From: Nocardioides sp. T2.26MG-1
Lineage (GTDB): Bacteria > Actinomycetota > Actinomycetes > Propionibacteriales > Nocardioidaceae
Assembly: GCF_950101795.1 (NCBI RefSeq)
Contig: NZ_CATNLZ010000001.1
Location: forward strand, 317,382-381,381
Direction of reading: 5' to 3'
Length of the DNA stretch: 64,000 nucleotides
Of this stretch, positions 43,202 to 51,806 are shown piece by piece. The position numbers and the translations under genes are program-made. The notes below the pieces were generated by a model that saw nothing but the letters and a program-made list of their open reading frames with translations, was not told the origin of the DNA and did not search any database. Each line of letters starts with the position of its first letter. Position 1 is the stretch's first letter.

Positions 43202-43723
43202 TCAGGGCGCCGCCGCGTCGCGCTCGGCCAGCGCCCGGAGGGTGTGCAGCTGCTTGCGCATCATCACCAGGTCGCCCCAGGCGAGCAAGTGGCCGCGCAC
43301 CCGGTCGAGCCGACCCCGCCGGGCGACGGCGATCCGGCAGACGATCCGTCCGGGCTCCGCGGCGTACGTCATCGCGACCGGCCCGAACAGCCGCTCGCCG
43401 CGGGGTGTGGTGACCGCGGTCCAGTGGTGCGGCACCTCGAAGGACACCAGCCGGAACACCATCGCCATCGTCTGGCCGAGCTCGAGGCGGTCGGCGCCGG
43501 GGGTCAGCTCGCGGGGGCTGCGGCGGCCCCGGTTGTCGATCCAGTCGTAGGAGTACGGCGCGACCGCGACCTGGCACAGCCAGCGCCAGACGAGCTCGAC
43601 CGGCGCGGCCACGTCGACCGCGCGGGTGAGCAGCAGCGGGCCGGGCCCCACGGCCGCGTCGGCGGGGTAGGCGCGCGCGACCTCGGCGCCGGTGGCGCCC
43701 CAGACGGTGGGAAGCCCGGTCAC
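43202..43723 (-). CDS. SRPBCC-fold protein
   Basis: The 173-residue protein has the start-domain pattern of the SRPBCC superfamily: VDVAAPVELVWRWLCQV near residue 40, YDWIDNRGRR, and the C-terminal helix HLLAWGDLVMMRKQLHTLRA. These folds bind hydrophobic ligands or act in polyketide and lipid chemistry; no specific role can be assigned. The GTG at 43723 overlaps the proC stop, so it is cotranslated with proC. Confidence 0.75.
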   Translation of the reverse strand: MTGLPTVWGATGAEVARAYPADAAVGPGPLLLTRAVDVAAPVELVWRWLCQVAVAPYSYDWIDNRGRRSPRELTPGADRLELGQTMAMVFRLVSFEVPHHWTAVTTPRGERLFGPVAMTYAAEPGRIVCRIAVARRGRLDRVRGHLLAWGDLVMMRKQLHTLRALAERDAAAP

Positions 43724-44523
43724 GATCCCTCGGCGAGCGCCCGCGACCGGTCGCGGGCGGCCTCCATGGCGGCCAGGAACGCCGCGCGGACCTTGTGGAT
43801 CTCCAGCTCGCGCAGGGCGGCGGCGGTGGTGCCGGCCGGCGAGGTCACCTGCTCGCGCAGCACCGCCGGGTGAGTGCCGGTCTCGCGAAGCATCTTGGCC
43901 GACCCGACGAGGGTCTGGATCACCAGGTCGGTGGCCGTGGCGCGCGGCAGGCCGAGGTGCACGCCGGCCTCGATCATCGACTCGACCACGAAGAAGATGT
44001 AGGCCGGCCCGGACCCGGAGATCGCGGTCACCGCGTCCTGCTGGCGCTCGGGGATCCGCAGCACCTTGCCGACCGACGCCATCAGCGCCTCGGCCTCCGC
44101 AAGGTGCTCCTCACTGCAGTGCGAGCCCGGCGAGATCGCGGCCATGCCCTCGTCGACCAGCGCGGGGGTGTTGGGCATGACGCGTACGACGGCGACGCCG
44201 TCCGGCACCCGGGCCTCGATGAACGCGGTGGTGATGCCGGCGGCCAGCGAGACCACCAGCTGGCCGGGGCGCAGCACGCCCGCGATCTCGTCGAGCAGGT
44301 CGCCCATGTCCTGGGGCTTGACGACCAGCGCCAGCGTGTCGGCCTTGCGGGCCGCCTCGACGTTGCCGACCACGGCCACGCCGTACCGCTCCTCGAGCTC
44401 GTGCGCGCGCTCGGGCCGCTTCTCGCCCACGAGCAGGTTGTCGACGCGGCGGCCGGCGCGGACCAGTCCGGAGAGCAGGGTCTCGCCCATCACGCCGGCG
44501 CCGAGGATGGCTGTCTGGGACAT
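43720..44523 (-). CDS. proC: Pyrroline-5-carboxylate reductase
   Basis: This enzyme performs the last step of proline synthesis using NAD(P)H. The 267 residues start with the Rossmann motif TAILGAGVMGETLLSGL. They show VRVMPNTPALV and the conserved C-terminal signature TAISGSGPAYIFFVVESMIE, with the VTSPAGTTAAALREL segment. It lies 22 nt downstream of the proline dehydrogenase gene, which catalyses the opposite step, and is coupled to the SRPBCC gene. Confidence 0.95.
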   Translation of the reverse strand: MSQTAILGAGVMGETLLSGLVRAGRRVDNLLVGEKRPERAHELEERYGVAVVGNVEAARKADTLALVVKPQDMGDLLDEIAGVLRPGQLVVSLAAGITTAFIEARVPDGVAVVRVMPNTPALVDEGMAAISPGSHCSEEHLAEAEALMASVGKVLRIPERQQDAVTAISGSGPAYIFFVVESMIEAGVHLGLPRATATDLVIQTLVGSAKMLRETGTHPAVLREQVTSPAGTTAAALRELEIHKVRAAFLAAMEAARDRSRALAEGS

Positions 44524-44545
44524 GGGACGACCTAGCTCTCGGGGA

Positions 44546-45481
44546 TCAGTTCTTGGAGATCAGGGACCGCAGGAAGAATGTCAGGTTCTGCGGGCGCTCC
44601 GCGAGCCTTCTCATCAGGTAGCCGTACCACTCGGTGCCGTAGGGGACGTAGACCCGCACGTGCTCACCGTTCGCGACCAGCCGGCGCTGCTCCTCGGGGC
44701 GGATGCCGTAGAGCATCTGGAACTCGTAACTGCCGGGCGTCCGGCCGAAGCGGCTGGCGAGCGAGGACGCGATCTCGACCATCCGCGGGTCGTGGGTGGC
44801 GATCATCGGGTAGCCGTCGCCGGCGAGCAGCACCTTGAGGCAGCGCACGTAGGACTTGTCGATGTCGAGCTTGTCCTGGAACGCCACCGACTCGGGCTCG
44901 AGGTAGGCACCCTTGCACAGCCGCACCCGCGAGCCCTCGTACGCCAGCGCCCGGCAGTCGGACTCCGTGCGGTGCAGCGCGGCCTGCAGGACCGCCCCGG
45001 TCTCGGGGAAGTCCTTGCGCAGCTCGCGCAGGATCATCAGCGTCGAGTCGGTGGTGGTGTGGTCCTCCATGTCGAGCGTGACCGTCGTGCCCGCGTTGCG
45101 TGCGGCGCGGCAGACCGTGCGGGCGTTCTCGAGGGCGACCTTGTGCCCGACGTCGGGGAGGGACTGGCCGATCGCGCTGAGCTTGACCGACACCTCGGCG
45201 TGGCGGGTCAGGCCGCGCGCCGCGAGCTGCTGGAGGAGGTCGAGGTACGCCGCGACCGTCGCGTCGGCCTGCTCCGCGTCGGTGGTGTCCTCCCCGAGGA
45301 AGTCCAGCGTCACCCGCAGACCGTCCTCGCTGAGTGCTGCGGTCGCGCCGACCGCGGACTCCGTGGTCTCGCCGGGGACATAGCTGCGCACGATGCCGGC
45401 CGACACCGGCATCCCACTGACCGCCCTCTTCACCAGCGCGCTGCGGGAGAGGAGGAGGAGCGGTTGGCGGAGGAGCGACAT
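44546..45481 (-). CDS. Proline dehydrogenase (single-domain PutA-type)
   Basis: This FAD enzyme oxidises proline to pyrroline-5-carboxylate and feeds electrons to the quinone pool. The 311 residues form a TIM barrel with VTLDFLGED, VSVKLSAIGQ, VTLDMEDHT, RVRLCKGAYLEP, MIATHDPR, and FQMLYGIRPEEQRRL near the C-terminus. ATG 45481 is preferred: TAGCCT lies exactly 7 nt upstream, while the GTG two codons earlier would be 1 nt from that box. No pyrroline-5-carboxylate dehydrogenase gene is nearby. Confidence 0.93.
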   Translation of the reverse strand: MSLLRQPLLLLSRSALVKRAVSGMPVSAGIVRSYVPGETTESAVGATAALSEDGLRVTLDFLGEDTTDAEQADATVAAYLDLLQQLAARGLTRHAEVSVKLSAIGQSLPDVGHKVALENARTVCRAARNAGTTVTLDMEDHTTTDSTLMILRELRKDFPETGAVLQAALHRTESDCRALAYEGSRVRLCKGAYLEPESVAFQDKLDIDKSYVRCLKVLLAGDGYPMIATHDPRMVEIASSLASRFGRTPGSYEFQMLYGIRPEEQRRLVANGEHVRVYVPYGTEWYGYLMRRLAERPQNLTFFLRSLISKN

Positions 45482-45561
45482 GCCCACCAGGCTACGACCC
45501 GGCGTCCGGCATCCGGACTCCGCCTCGCGTCACCCCGGCGTCACGGCGGCACCACCCGGCG

Positions 45562-46299
45562 TCACGGGGTCCGGCGGCGCAGGGTGGCCGCCCCGAGCGC
45601 GAGGCCGGCGGCCGCGAACACCGCGACCACCGCGATGTCCCGCCAGACCTGCCCGGTCGCGGAGCTCGTGGTCAGGTGCTGCATCGCGTCCACGGCGTAC
45701 GACAGCGGCAGCACGTCGCTGATCGCCCCGAGCACGTCCGGCAGCAGCGGCCGCGGCACCAGCAGCCCGCAGAGCAGCAGCTGCGGGATCACCAGCGCGG
45801 GCATGAACTGCACCGCCTGGAACTCCGTCTGGGCGAACGCCGACACGAACAGCCCGAGGGCGCTGCCGAGGACCGCGTCGACCACGGCCACGACCGTCAG
45901 CAGCCAGAGCGGCCCGGCCAGGTCGAGGCCGAGCAGGCCGACGCTGACCGCGACCGCGAGCACCGACTGGACCGCCGCGACCAGCCCGAAGGCGATCGCG
46001 TAGCCGACGAGGAAGTCGAGCTTGCCCATCGGCATCGCGAGCAGCCGCTCGAGGGTGCCGCTGGAGCGTTCGCGCAGGGTCGTCACGCTGGTCACGAGGA
46101 ACATCACGATCACCGGGAAGATCGCGAGCAGGGCCGGGCCGATCCGGTCGAACAGCAGCGGGTTGGCGTCGTCGTACATCCACCACATGAGCGTGATCAG
46201 GATGCACGGCAGGACCAGCAGCATCGCGAGCGTGCGCCGGTCCCGCCGCAGCTGGATCAGCACGCGGTGCGCCACGGCGAGCGTCGTCCTGGGGTTCAT
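45562..46299 (-). CDS. ABC-2 type transporter permease
   Basis: This membrane component of an ABC exporter has 245 residues and six predicted helices (about 23-42, 53-75, 100-125, 133-158, 165-185 and 218-238). The loop SVTTLRERSSGTLERLLAMP (about 70-89) is the usual ABC-2 coupling element that meets the ATPase. Its ATG overlaps the stop of the ATPase gene, so the two form one exporter. The substrate is unknown; drug or lipid export is typical. Confidence 0.9.
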   Translation of the reverse strand: MNPRTTLAVAHRVLIQLRRDRRTLAMLLVLPCILITLMWWMYDDANPLLFDRIGPALLAIFPVIVMFLVTSVTTLRERSSGTLERLLAMPMGKLDFLVGYAIAFGLVAAVQSVLAVAVSVGLLGLDLAGPLWLLTVVAVVDAVLGSALGLFVSAFAQTEFQAVQFMPALVIPQLLLCGLLVPRPLLPDVLGAISDVLPLSYAVDAMQHLTTSSATGQVWRDIAVVAVFAAAGLALGAATLRRRTP

Positions 46300-47009
46300 C
46301 GGGCGTCCTTCCTGACGATCGCGAGGAACGCCTCCTCGACGTCCCCGACACCGGCTCCCTGCTTGATCTCGGCCGGGCTGCCGTCCGCGAGGATCCGGCC
46401 CTCGCGCATCAGCAGCAGCCGGTCGCAGCGCTCGGCCTCGTCCATGACGTGGCTGGAGACGAACACCGCCACCCCGGTGTCGGCGAGGCGGTGGAAGAGC
46501 TGCCACAGGTCCTCGCGGAGCACCGGGTCGAGCCCGACGGTCGGCTCGTCGAGCACGAGCAGGTCCGGCTGGCCGAGCAGCGCGACCGCGAGGCTCGCGC
46601 GGGACTGCTGGCCGCCGCTGAGCCGGCCGACGACGTCGTCGCGGTAGGCCCGCAGGTCGACTGACTCGACCGCGCGGTCCACCGCCTCGTGGTCGGCGGC
46701 CAGGACGCGGGCGAAGAACCGCAGGTTCTCCGCGACGGTCAGGTCGTTGTAGACGCTGACGGCCTGGGTCACGTAGCCGACCCTTGCGCGCAGCGCCGGG
46801 CTGCCGGCCGGCTCGCCGAACACCGTCACGGTCCCGCCGGCGACCTGCTGGACCCCCACCAGGCACCGCATCAGCGTCGACTTGCCGCAGCCCGAGGGCC
46901 CGAGCAGGCCGGTCACCCCGCCGCCGATGGTCAGGTCGAGGTGCTCCAGGACCGTGTGCCGGCCACGGACGACGTGGAGGTCGCGCACCTCCACCGCGTT
47001 ATTCACCAT
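46296..47009 (-). CDS. ABC transporter ATP-binding protein
   Basis: This ATPase of the exporter has 237 residues. Walker A is GLLGPSGCGKSTLM (about 33-46), the signature is RLSGGQQSRASLAVAL (about 131-146), Walker B is LLVLDEPTVGLDP, and the H-loop is FVSSHVMDEAERC. No ribosome site precedes the ATG at 47009; instead CATAAT sits 7 nt upstream, so the mRNA appears leaderless. A dyad spanning the start codon is a likely operator for the TetR regulator encoded just upstream. Confidence 0.93.
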   Translation of the reverse strand: MVNNAVEVRDLHVVRGRHTVLEHLDLTIGGGVTGLLGPSGCGKSTLMRCLVGVQQVAGGTVTVFGEPAGSPALRARVGYVTQAVSVYNDLTVAENLRFFARVLAADHEAVDRAVESVDLRAYRDDVVGRLSGGQQSRASLAVALLGQPDLLVLDEPTVGLDPVLREDLWQLFHRLADTGVAVFVSSHVMDEAERCDRLLLMREGRILADGSPAEIKQGAGVGDVEEAFLAIVRKDAR

Positions 47010-47020
47010 GCGTTGAATTA
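46999..47020. promoter_or_regulatory. Putative TetR operator over the ABC exporter start
   Basis: On the minus strand TAATTCAACGCATGGTGAATAA contains the dyad ATTCAnC-N6-GnTGAAT. It covers the -10 box (CATAAT), the inferred transcript start and the ATG. The tetR gene at 47.2-47.8 kb is the nearest regulator. Confidence 0.55.
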
Positions 47021-47074
47021 TGCTCACACGGGCTCGTGTCGGCAAGGCACAAGGGCCCTGCTTGTCAGGGACTT

Positions 47075-47140
47075 CTCCCGCTTCTCGGCCGTTGCAACCG
47101 CCGACAAGCGGGAGGATCCCCGGTGAACCGGGGATCCTCC
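47075..47140 (-). repeat. Two-hairpin palindromic element after tetR
   Basis: Read from the tetR stop (18 nt away), hairpin B (47111-47140) is GGAGGATCCCCGG-TTCA-CCGGGGATCCTCC, a perfect 13-bp stem. Hairpin A (47075-47114) has arms CTCCCGCTTCTCGGC / GCCGACAAGCGGGAG around GTTGCAAC. The order B then A in the direction of transcription is the same as at 35513-35578. Confidence 0.75.
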
Positions 47141-47158
47141 GGCCGGACGCGCCAGCGG

Positions 47159-47755
47159 TCAGGGCAGCGGGACGGTCAGGTACCGCTGGACGGTGGGGGC
47201 GTAGATCGTCACGACGTCGTCGGCGGGCATCGACGCGAGCGGCTCGACCTCGAGCAGGTAGCGCAGCATGATCAGCCCGATGATCTGGCTGGCGACCAGC
47301 GGCATCCGCGTCTCCGGCCGGTCCACGCCCAACGCCACCCCGATCGGCTGCAGGATCGCCGGGAGGAAGCCGTCGCTCAGCAGCCGCTGGCCGGAGGGGT
47401 CGAGCATGTTGCGGGCCAGGCCGAGCAGCGGGAGCTTGAGCTCGGGGTCGTCCCACACCGAGAGGAACACCCGCAGCATCCGCTCGCCCGCGCCGTCGGG
47501 GCCCTGCGCGATGACGCCCGCCAGCCGTGACCGCGGGTCCACCGGCAGCTCGAGGGCGGCGATGAACAGCTCGTCCTTGGTGCCGAAGTAGTGGTGCACG
47601 AGCGAGGCATCCACCCCGGCCGCGGCGGCGACCGAGCGCACCGATGTGCCGGCGTACCCCTGCGCGGCGAACAGCCCACGGGCGGCGGCGAGGATCGCCG
47701 CACGGGTGTCCGGGGCCCCGGGACGCCGGCCCCGGCGCGGAGCCGTCTCGGTCAC
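47159..47755 (-). CDS. TetR-family regulator of the adjacent ABC exporter
   Basis: This 198-residue repressor has a basic N-terminal arm, an HTH at about 33-54 (GTSVRSVAAAAGVDASLVHH) and a C-terminal ligand domain. It starts at GTG 47755, overlapping the stop of the sugar isomerase gene. It is the third gene of a ppx-isomerase-tetR run, ends at a strong double hairpin, and is followed on the same strand by the ABC exporter. The dyad at the exporter start suggests it represses that pair. Confidence 0.88.
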   Translation of the reverse strand: MTETAPRRGRRPGAPDTRAAILAAARGLFAAQGYAGTSVRSVAAAAGVDASLVHHYFGTKDELFIAALELPVDPRSRLAGVIAQGPDGAGERMLRVFLSVWDDPELKLPLLGLARNMLDPSGQRLLSDGFLPAILQPIGVALGVDRPETRMPLVASQIIGLIMLRYLLEVEPLASMPADDVVTIYAPTVQRYLTVPLP

Positions 47756-48543
47756 GGCGCGCCCACCGCCGAGTGCTCGCGCGCGAACTCCAGCGACTCG
47801 CGCAGGTCGGTCTCGCGCTCGGCGGTGTCGCGGCACTTGCGGGTGTTGATCTCCACGACGATCTCGCCGGCGAACCCGACCCGGGCCAGGTGCCGGAGGA
47901 ACTCCTCGGCGCCGATCGACCCGCGACCGGGCACGAGGTGCTCGTCCTTGGCCGACCCGGTGCCGTCGGTGAGGTGGATGTGCCGCAGCCGGTCGCCCAG
48001 GCGCTCGGCCATCGCGACCGGGTCCGAGCGCGCGATCGCGGCGTGGGAGAGGTCGATGGTCGTGTTGGCGTACGGCTCGTCCGAGGGGTCCCAGCCGGGC
48101 AGGTACATCTCCATGCCGCGGCTCGACGAGGCCCGCCAGGGGTACATGTTCTCCACCGCGAACGCGATGCCGCTGGACTCCTCGAGCGCGGCGATGCCGT
48201 CGACGAAGTCGCGGGCGTAGGTCTTCTGCCAGCGGAACGGCGGGTGCACCACGACCACCTCGGCGCCCAGGGCCGCAGCCATCTCCGCGGAGCGCTCGAG
48301 CTTGCCCCAGGGCTCGGTGCCCCACACCCGTTGGGTGAACAGCAGGCAGGGCGCGTGCACCGCGGACACCGGGACGCCGTGGTGACGGGAGAGCTGCTGG
48401 ATCGCGGAGGACTGCTGGCTGAGGGCGTCGATGCCGACCATCACCTCGACGGTGTCGTAGCCCAGCGACGCGGCGTACGCGAAGGCGTGCGCCGAGGACT
48501 CGGGGTAGACCGAGACCGTGGAGAGTCCGATGCGCGGAGCCAT
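47752..48543 (-). CDS. Sugar phosphate isomerase/epimerase-type TIM barrel
   Basis: This 263-residue AP-endonuclease-2-like TIM barrel shows the pattern of the xylose-isomerase-like family: VVVVHPPFRW, FAVENMYPWRA, TTIDLSHAAIA, HIHLTDGTGSAKDEHLVPGR and VVEINTRKC give the metal-binding His, Glu and Asp residues. It starts 2 nt after the Ppx/GppA gene. M. tuberculosis has the matching pair (Rv0496 and Rv0498). The substrate is unknown. Confidence 0.86.
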   Translation of the reverse strand: MAPRIGLSTVSVYPESSAHAFAYAASLGYDTVEVMVGIDALSQQSSAIQQLSRHHGVPVSAVHAPCLLFTQRVWGTEPWGKLERSAEMAAALGAEVVVVHPPFRWQKTYARDFVDGIAALEESSGIAFAVENMYPWRASSSRGMEMYLPGWDPSDEPYANTTIDLSHAAIARSDPVAMAERLGDRLRHIHLTDGTGSAKDEHLVPGRGSIGAEEFLRHLARVGFAGEIVVEINTRKCRDTAERETDLRESLEFAREHSAVGAP

Positions 48544-48545
48544 GG

Positions 48546-49481
48546 CTACCCCAGCACGCTGATCTGGTCGAGCCGCTCGAGGATCACGCCCTCGCGCAGT
48601 GCCCACGGGCAGATCTCCAGCTCCTCGAGCCCGAAGATGTCCATCGCCGCCTCCGCGACCAGCGCGCCCGGCACGATCTGGTGGGTGCGGCTCGGCGAGA
48701 CGCCGGGCAGGTGGGCCAGGTCGTCGGAGCTCATCGCGACGAGCTTGGGGATCCACTGGCGCAGCGCGTCGCGGCCGAGGGCGCGCGGCACGAGCGGCCC
48801 GTCGGCGGACGGCGCGGCGCCGCAGATCCGGGCCAGCGACCGGAAGGTCTTGGAGGTCGCCGCGGCGTGGTCGGGGGTGCCGGCGCGCAGCAGCTGGCCG
48901 GCGTTGCGTGCGATCTCGGCGCGGATCTGCTTGCGCAGCAGGCGGATCGCCTCGTCGTCGGGGGCCCCGCCGCCGAAGAACTGTCGGGCCAGGCGCCCGG
49001 CTCCGAGCGGGAGCGACCACGCGACGTCGGGTGCCTCGTCGGCGCCGCCGGCGATCTCCAGCGACCCGCCGCCGATGTCGAAGACCGCGAGCCGCCCGGC
49101 CGACCAGCCGAACCAGCGGCGTACGGCGAGGAACGTCAGCCGCGCCTCGTCCTCCCCCGACAGGACCGCGATCCGCAGGCCGGTGGCCGCGTGCACGTGG
49201 TCGAGCACCGCGTCGGAGTTGACGGCGTCGCGCACGGCGGAGGTGGCGAACGCGAGCATGTCCTCGCAGCCTTTGTCCTCCGCGACGACGAGCGCCTGGG
49301 CGGTGAAGGCGGTGAGCGCGTCGATGCCCTGCTGCGCGACGGCACCGTCCGCATCGAGGTGCTCGGCGAGCCGCAGCGGCTCCTTATAGGAGAACGCCGG
49401 GAGCGGCGCCGCGCCGCCGTGGGCGTCGACCACGAGCAGGTGCCCGGTGTTGGACCCGATGTCGAGGACGCCCAAGCGCAT
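48546..49481 (-). CDS. Ppx/GppA-family phosphatase
   Basis: This ASKHA-fold enzyme of the exopolyphosphatase/guanosine pentaphosphatase family has 311 residues, short-form like mycobacterial PPX1. The phosphate motifs are [14 protein letters not shown] (about 5-18) and [14 protein letters not shown] (about 136-149). It would set polyphosphate or pppGpp levels; short actinobacterial forms act mainly on short polyphosphate. TACGTT lies 6 nt before the ATG, so it is probably leaderless and shares a 47-nt divergent promoter with the next gene. Confidence 0.9.
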   Translation of the reverse strand: MRLGVLDIGSNTGHLLVVDAHGGAAPLPAFSYKEPLRLAEHLDADGAVAQQGIDALTAFTAQALVVAEDKGCEDMLAFATSAVRDAVNSDAVLDHVHAATGLRIAVLSGEDEARLTFLAVRRWFGWSAGRLAVFDIGGGSLEIAGGADEAPDVAWSLPLGAGRLARQFFGGGAPDDEAIRLLRKQIRAEIARNAGQLLRAGTPDHAAATSKTFRSLARICGAAPSADGPLVPRALGRDALRQWIPKLVAMSSDDLAHLPGVSPSRTHQIVPGALVAEAAMDIFGLEELEICPWALREGVILERLDQISVLG

Positions 49482-49487
49482 GGGTCC

Positions 49488-49522
49488 AACGTACTAGGGC
49501 CGACACATCGGCCACGTAGGGT
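49488..49522. promoter_or_regulatory. Divergent leaderless promoters
   Basis: TACGTT (minus, 49488-49493) is 6 nt before the Ppx/GppA ATG. TAGGGT (plus, 49517-49522) is 6 nt before the GTG at 49529. The whole divergent promoter region is 47 nt long. Confidence 0.5.
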
Positions 49523-49528
49523 TGACGG

Positions 49529-50299
49529 GTGCCCGAAGTCGACCTGGTCTTCCCCCGTGCGTTCGTGGAGTTCGTCAACCCGGCCGACCAGACCGAGGTG
49601 ATGCGCTGCGACCTCACCTGGCTGACCTCGAGCTACACCTGCATCTTCGGCCAGGGCTGCCCGGGCATCTACGCCGACGCCCCCGACGTCGGCTGCTGCA
49701 CGCTCGGCGCGCACTTCGCGGACAAGGACGACGAGAAGCGGGTTGCGGCGTACGTCGAGATGCTCGACGAGGAGCTGTGGCAGCACAAGCCGGGCGGCAA
49801 CAAGGGCAAGGTGCGCAAGCAGGACTGGATCGAGCTCGACGACGACGGCGAGCGCAAGACCCGCACGATCACCGTCGACGGCCAGCAGGCGTGCGTGTTC
49901 CACAACCGCCCGGACTTCAAGAACGGCGCCGGCTGCGCCCTGCACGCCCTGGCGTTCGTGCTCGGCAAGAACCCGCTCGAGACCAAGCCCGACGTGTGCT
50001 GGCAGCTGCCGATCCGCCGTACGTTCCGCGAGGTCACGCGCCAGGACGGCTCCACCTACACGGAGGTCTCGATCGGCGAGTACGACCGCCGGGGCTGGGG
50101 TGCGGGCGGCCACGACCTCGACTGGTACTGCTCGGGCAACACCGAGGCGCACGTCGCCGTCGACCCCGTCTACGTCTCGAACGAGGCCGAGCTGACCGCA
50201 CTGATGGGCAAGCCGGCATACGACGAGCTGGTCCGCCACTGCGAGGCGCACGTGCGCTCCCGCTCCGCGCTCGCGCTGCACCCGGCCGACCCGCACTGA
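49529..50299 (+). CDS. Conserved cysteine-rich protein (DUF3109-like; Rv0495c-type)
   Basis: This 256-residue protein of unknown function has many conserved-looking cysteines: [25 protein letters not shown] (about 30-54), [25 protein letters not shown] and WYCSGN. The spacing suggests a metal or iron-sulfur site, as in YkgJ/DUF3109 cysteine-cluster proteins. It is divergent from Ppx/GppA, the same arrangement as Rv0495c/Rv0496. The start is GTG 49529 in a leaderless context. Its stop lies in the first unit of a 12-bp tandem repeat. Confidence 0.78.
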   Translation: MPEVDLVFPRAFVEFVNPADQTEVMRCDLTWLTSSYTCIFGQGCPGIYADAPDVGCCTLGAHFADKDDEKRVAAYVEMLDEELWQHKPGGNKGKVRKQDWIELDDDGERKTRTITVDGQQACVFHNRPDFKNGAGCALHALAFVLGKNPLETKPDVCWQLPIRRTFREVTRQDGSTYTEVSIGEYDRRGWGAGGHDLDWYCSGNTEAHVAVDPVYVSNEAELTALMGKPAYDELVRHCEAHVRSRSALALHPADPH

Positions 50300-50331
50300 C
50301 CACTGCGCTGACCACCGCACTGACCACTGCG
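50296..50331 (+). repeat. 12-bp tandem repeat, three units
   Basis: Units CTGACCACTGCG, CTGACCACCGCA and CTGACCACTGCG follow one another. The first unit contains the TGA stop of the preceding gene. The units spell four codons in one frame (LTTA). Confidence 0.75.
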
Positions 50332-50403
50332 CTAGACATCTCGACGTCAAGAGACTCCGACCCCGGCGTGCGAGGTTCCTGAGAGGACGCCGAGAATCTC
50401 TGT

Positions 50404-51042
50404 ATGCGCCTGGACCATCTCTCTTTCGCAGCCGGACCTGATGGCCTCGCCAGCACTGCCCAGCGCATCGGGGGTCTGCTCGGCAAGGACTTCGTCGACG
50501 GTGGTGTGCACCCCCGTTTCGGGACCCGCAACATGATCCTGCCGCTCGCCGGCAACACCTACCTCGAGATCGTCGAGGTCCTCGACCACCCCGCCTCCGA
50601 CAAGGCCCCGTTCGGCCAGGCCGTCCGCGCCCGCTCCGCGCTCGGCGGCGGCTGGCTCGGCTGGGTCGTCGCGGTCGACGACATCACCGTCGTCGAGCAG
50701 CGGCTCGGCCGCGAGGCCGTGATCGGCAGCCGGCACCGGCCCGACGGCACCGAGCTGCGCTGGAAGCAGATCGGCGTCCACGGCCTGATCGCCGACCCGC
50801 AGCTGCCGTTCTTCATCCAGTGGGACACCCCGGCCGAGCTGCACCCGAGCGCCGAAGCCGACCCGTCGTTCTCCCTGGCCTGTCTGGAGATCGCCGGCGA
50901 CCCGCACCGGGTTAGCGAGTGGCTGGGCGAGACCGTCGAGGCACCGCTCGAGGACGTCAAGGTCGACTGGGCCGCGCCCAACGGGACGCCCGGCATCGTC
51001 GCCGCCCAGTTCCAGACCCCGAGCGGGCTCGTCAGACTCTGA
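50404..51042 (+). CDS. VOC/glyoxalase-like protein
   Basis: The 212-residue protein has two VOC-type halves: MRLDHLSFAAGP at the start and LACLEIAGDPHRVSEWLG at about 160-177, with NTYLEIVEVLD between them. It matches glyoxalase-like (Glyoxalase_3) proteins of actinobacteria, which are metal-binding enzymes or antibiotic-binding proteins. Only some of the usual His/Glu ligands are evident. It is followed by a methyltransferase 2 nt later. Function not assigned. Confidence 0.8.
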   Translation: MRLDHLSFAAGPDGLASTAQRIGGLLGKDFVDGGVHPRFGTRNMILPLAGNTYLEIVEVLDHPASDKAPFGQAVRARSALGGGWLGWVVAVDDITVVEQRLGREAVIGSRHRPDGTELRWKQIGVHGLIADPQLPFFIQWDTPAELHPSAEADPSFSLACLEIAGDPHRVSEWLGETVEAPLEDVKVDWAAPNGTPGIVAAQFQTPSGLVRL

Positions 51043-51044
51043 CG

Positions 51045-51746
51045 GTGGCCGCGGACGTCACGCCCGGGGCTCGGCCGAGCCCCAACATCTGGCACCACCC
51101 GGCGACGTACGAGATCGAGAACCGGGCAGTCGACCCCGACGGCGCGCTGGGCGCGGCGATGCTCGCCGTCGACGACTGGGCCGGACGCACCGTGCTCGAC
51201 GTCGGCTGCGGCACCGGCTTCCACCTGCCGTGGTTCGCGGAGACCGCCGCCTCGGTGGTCGGCGTCGAGCCGCACGCCGACCTGGTCGCCCTGGCCCGCC
51301 GTCGCGCCCGCCGGCTGCCGAACGTGACCGTGCACCAGGGCGCGGCCCAGTCGCTGCCGCTGCCGGACGTCTCGGTCGACGTCGTCCACGCCCGGTGGGC
51401 GTACTTCTTCGGCCCCGGCTGCGAGCCCGGGCTCGCCGAGCTCGACCGGGTCGTGCGCCGTGGCGGTACGGCGTACGTGATCGACAACGACCCGACCCGG
51501 TCGACGTTCGGGGCGTGGTTCCGGCGGGGCTACCCCGAGGTCGACCCGGCCGCGGTCGAGCGGTTCTGGTCCACGCGCGGCTGGACCCGGGTGCCGGTCG
51601 ACCTGCGCTGGTCGTTCTCCTCCCGCGCCGACCTGGAGGCCGTCGTCGGCATCGAGTTCACCCCCGCCGTCGCCGACGAGGTGCTGGCCGAGCACGCCGG
51701 CACCGAGGTCGACTACGCGGTCAACCTGTGGTGGCGGCGGTTCTAG
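51045..51746 (+). CDS. Class I SAM-dependent methyltransferase
   Basis: The 233 residues from GTG 51045 form a methyltransferase domain with motif I VLDVGCGTGFHLPWF (about 49-63), an acidic residue in VVGVEPHADL, and DVSVDVVHARWAYFFGPG as motif IV. The substrate is unknown. It begins 2 nt after the VOC gene and is convergent with the LacI gene. Confidence 0.87.
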   Translation: MAADVTPGARPSPNIWHHPATYEIENRAVDPDGALGAAMLAVDDWAGRTVLDVGCGTGFHLPWFAETAASVVGVEPHADLVALARRRARRLPNVTVHQGAAQSLPLPDVSVDVVHARWAYFFGPGCEPGLAELDRVVRRGGTAYVIDNDPTRSTFGAWFRRGYPEVDPAAVERFWSTRGWTRVPVDLRWSFSSRADLEAVVGIEFTPAVADEVLAEHAGTEVDYAVNLWWRRF

Positions 51747-51806
51747 GCGGCCGGGACGCTTTCGCCGGGCGGGTCCAGGGAGACTGCCGGCAGCCCGTCC
51801 GCCCGC

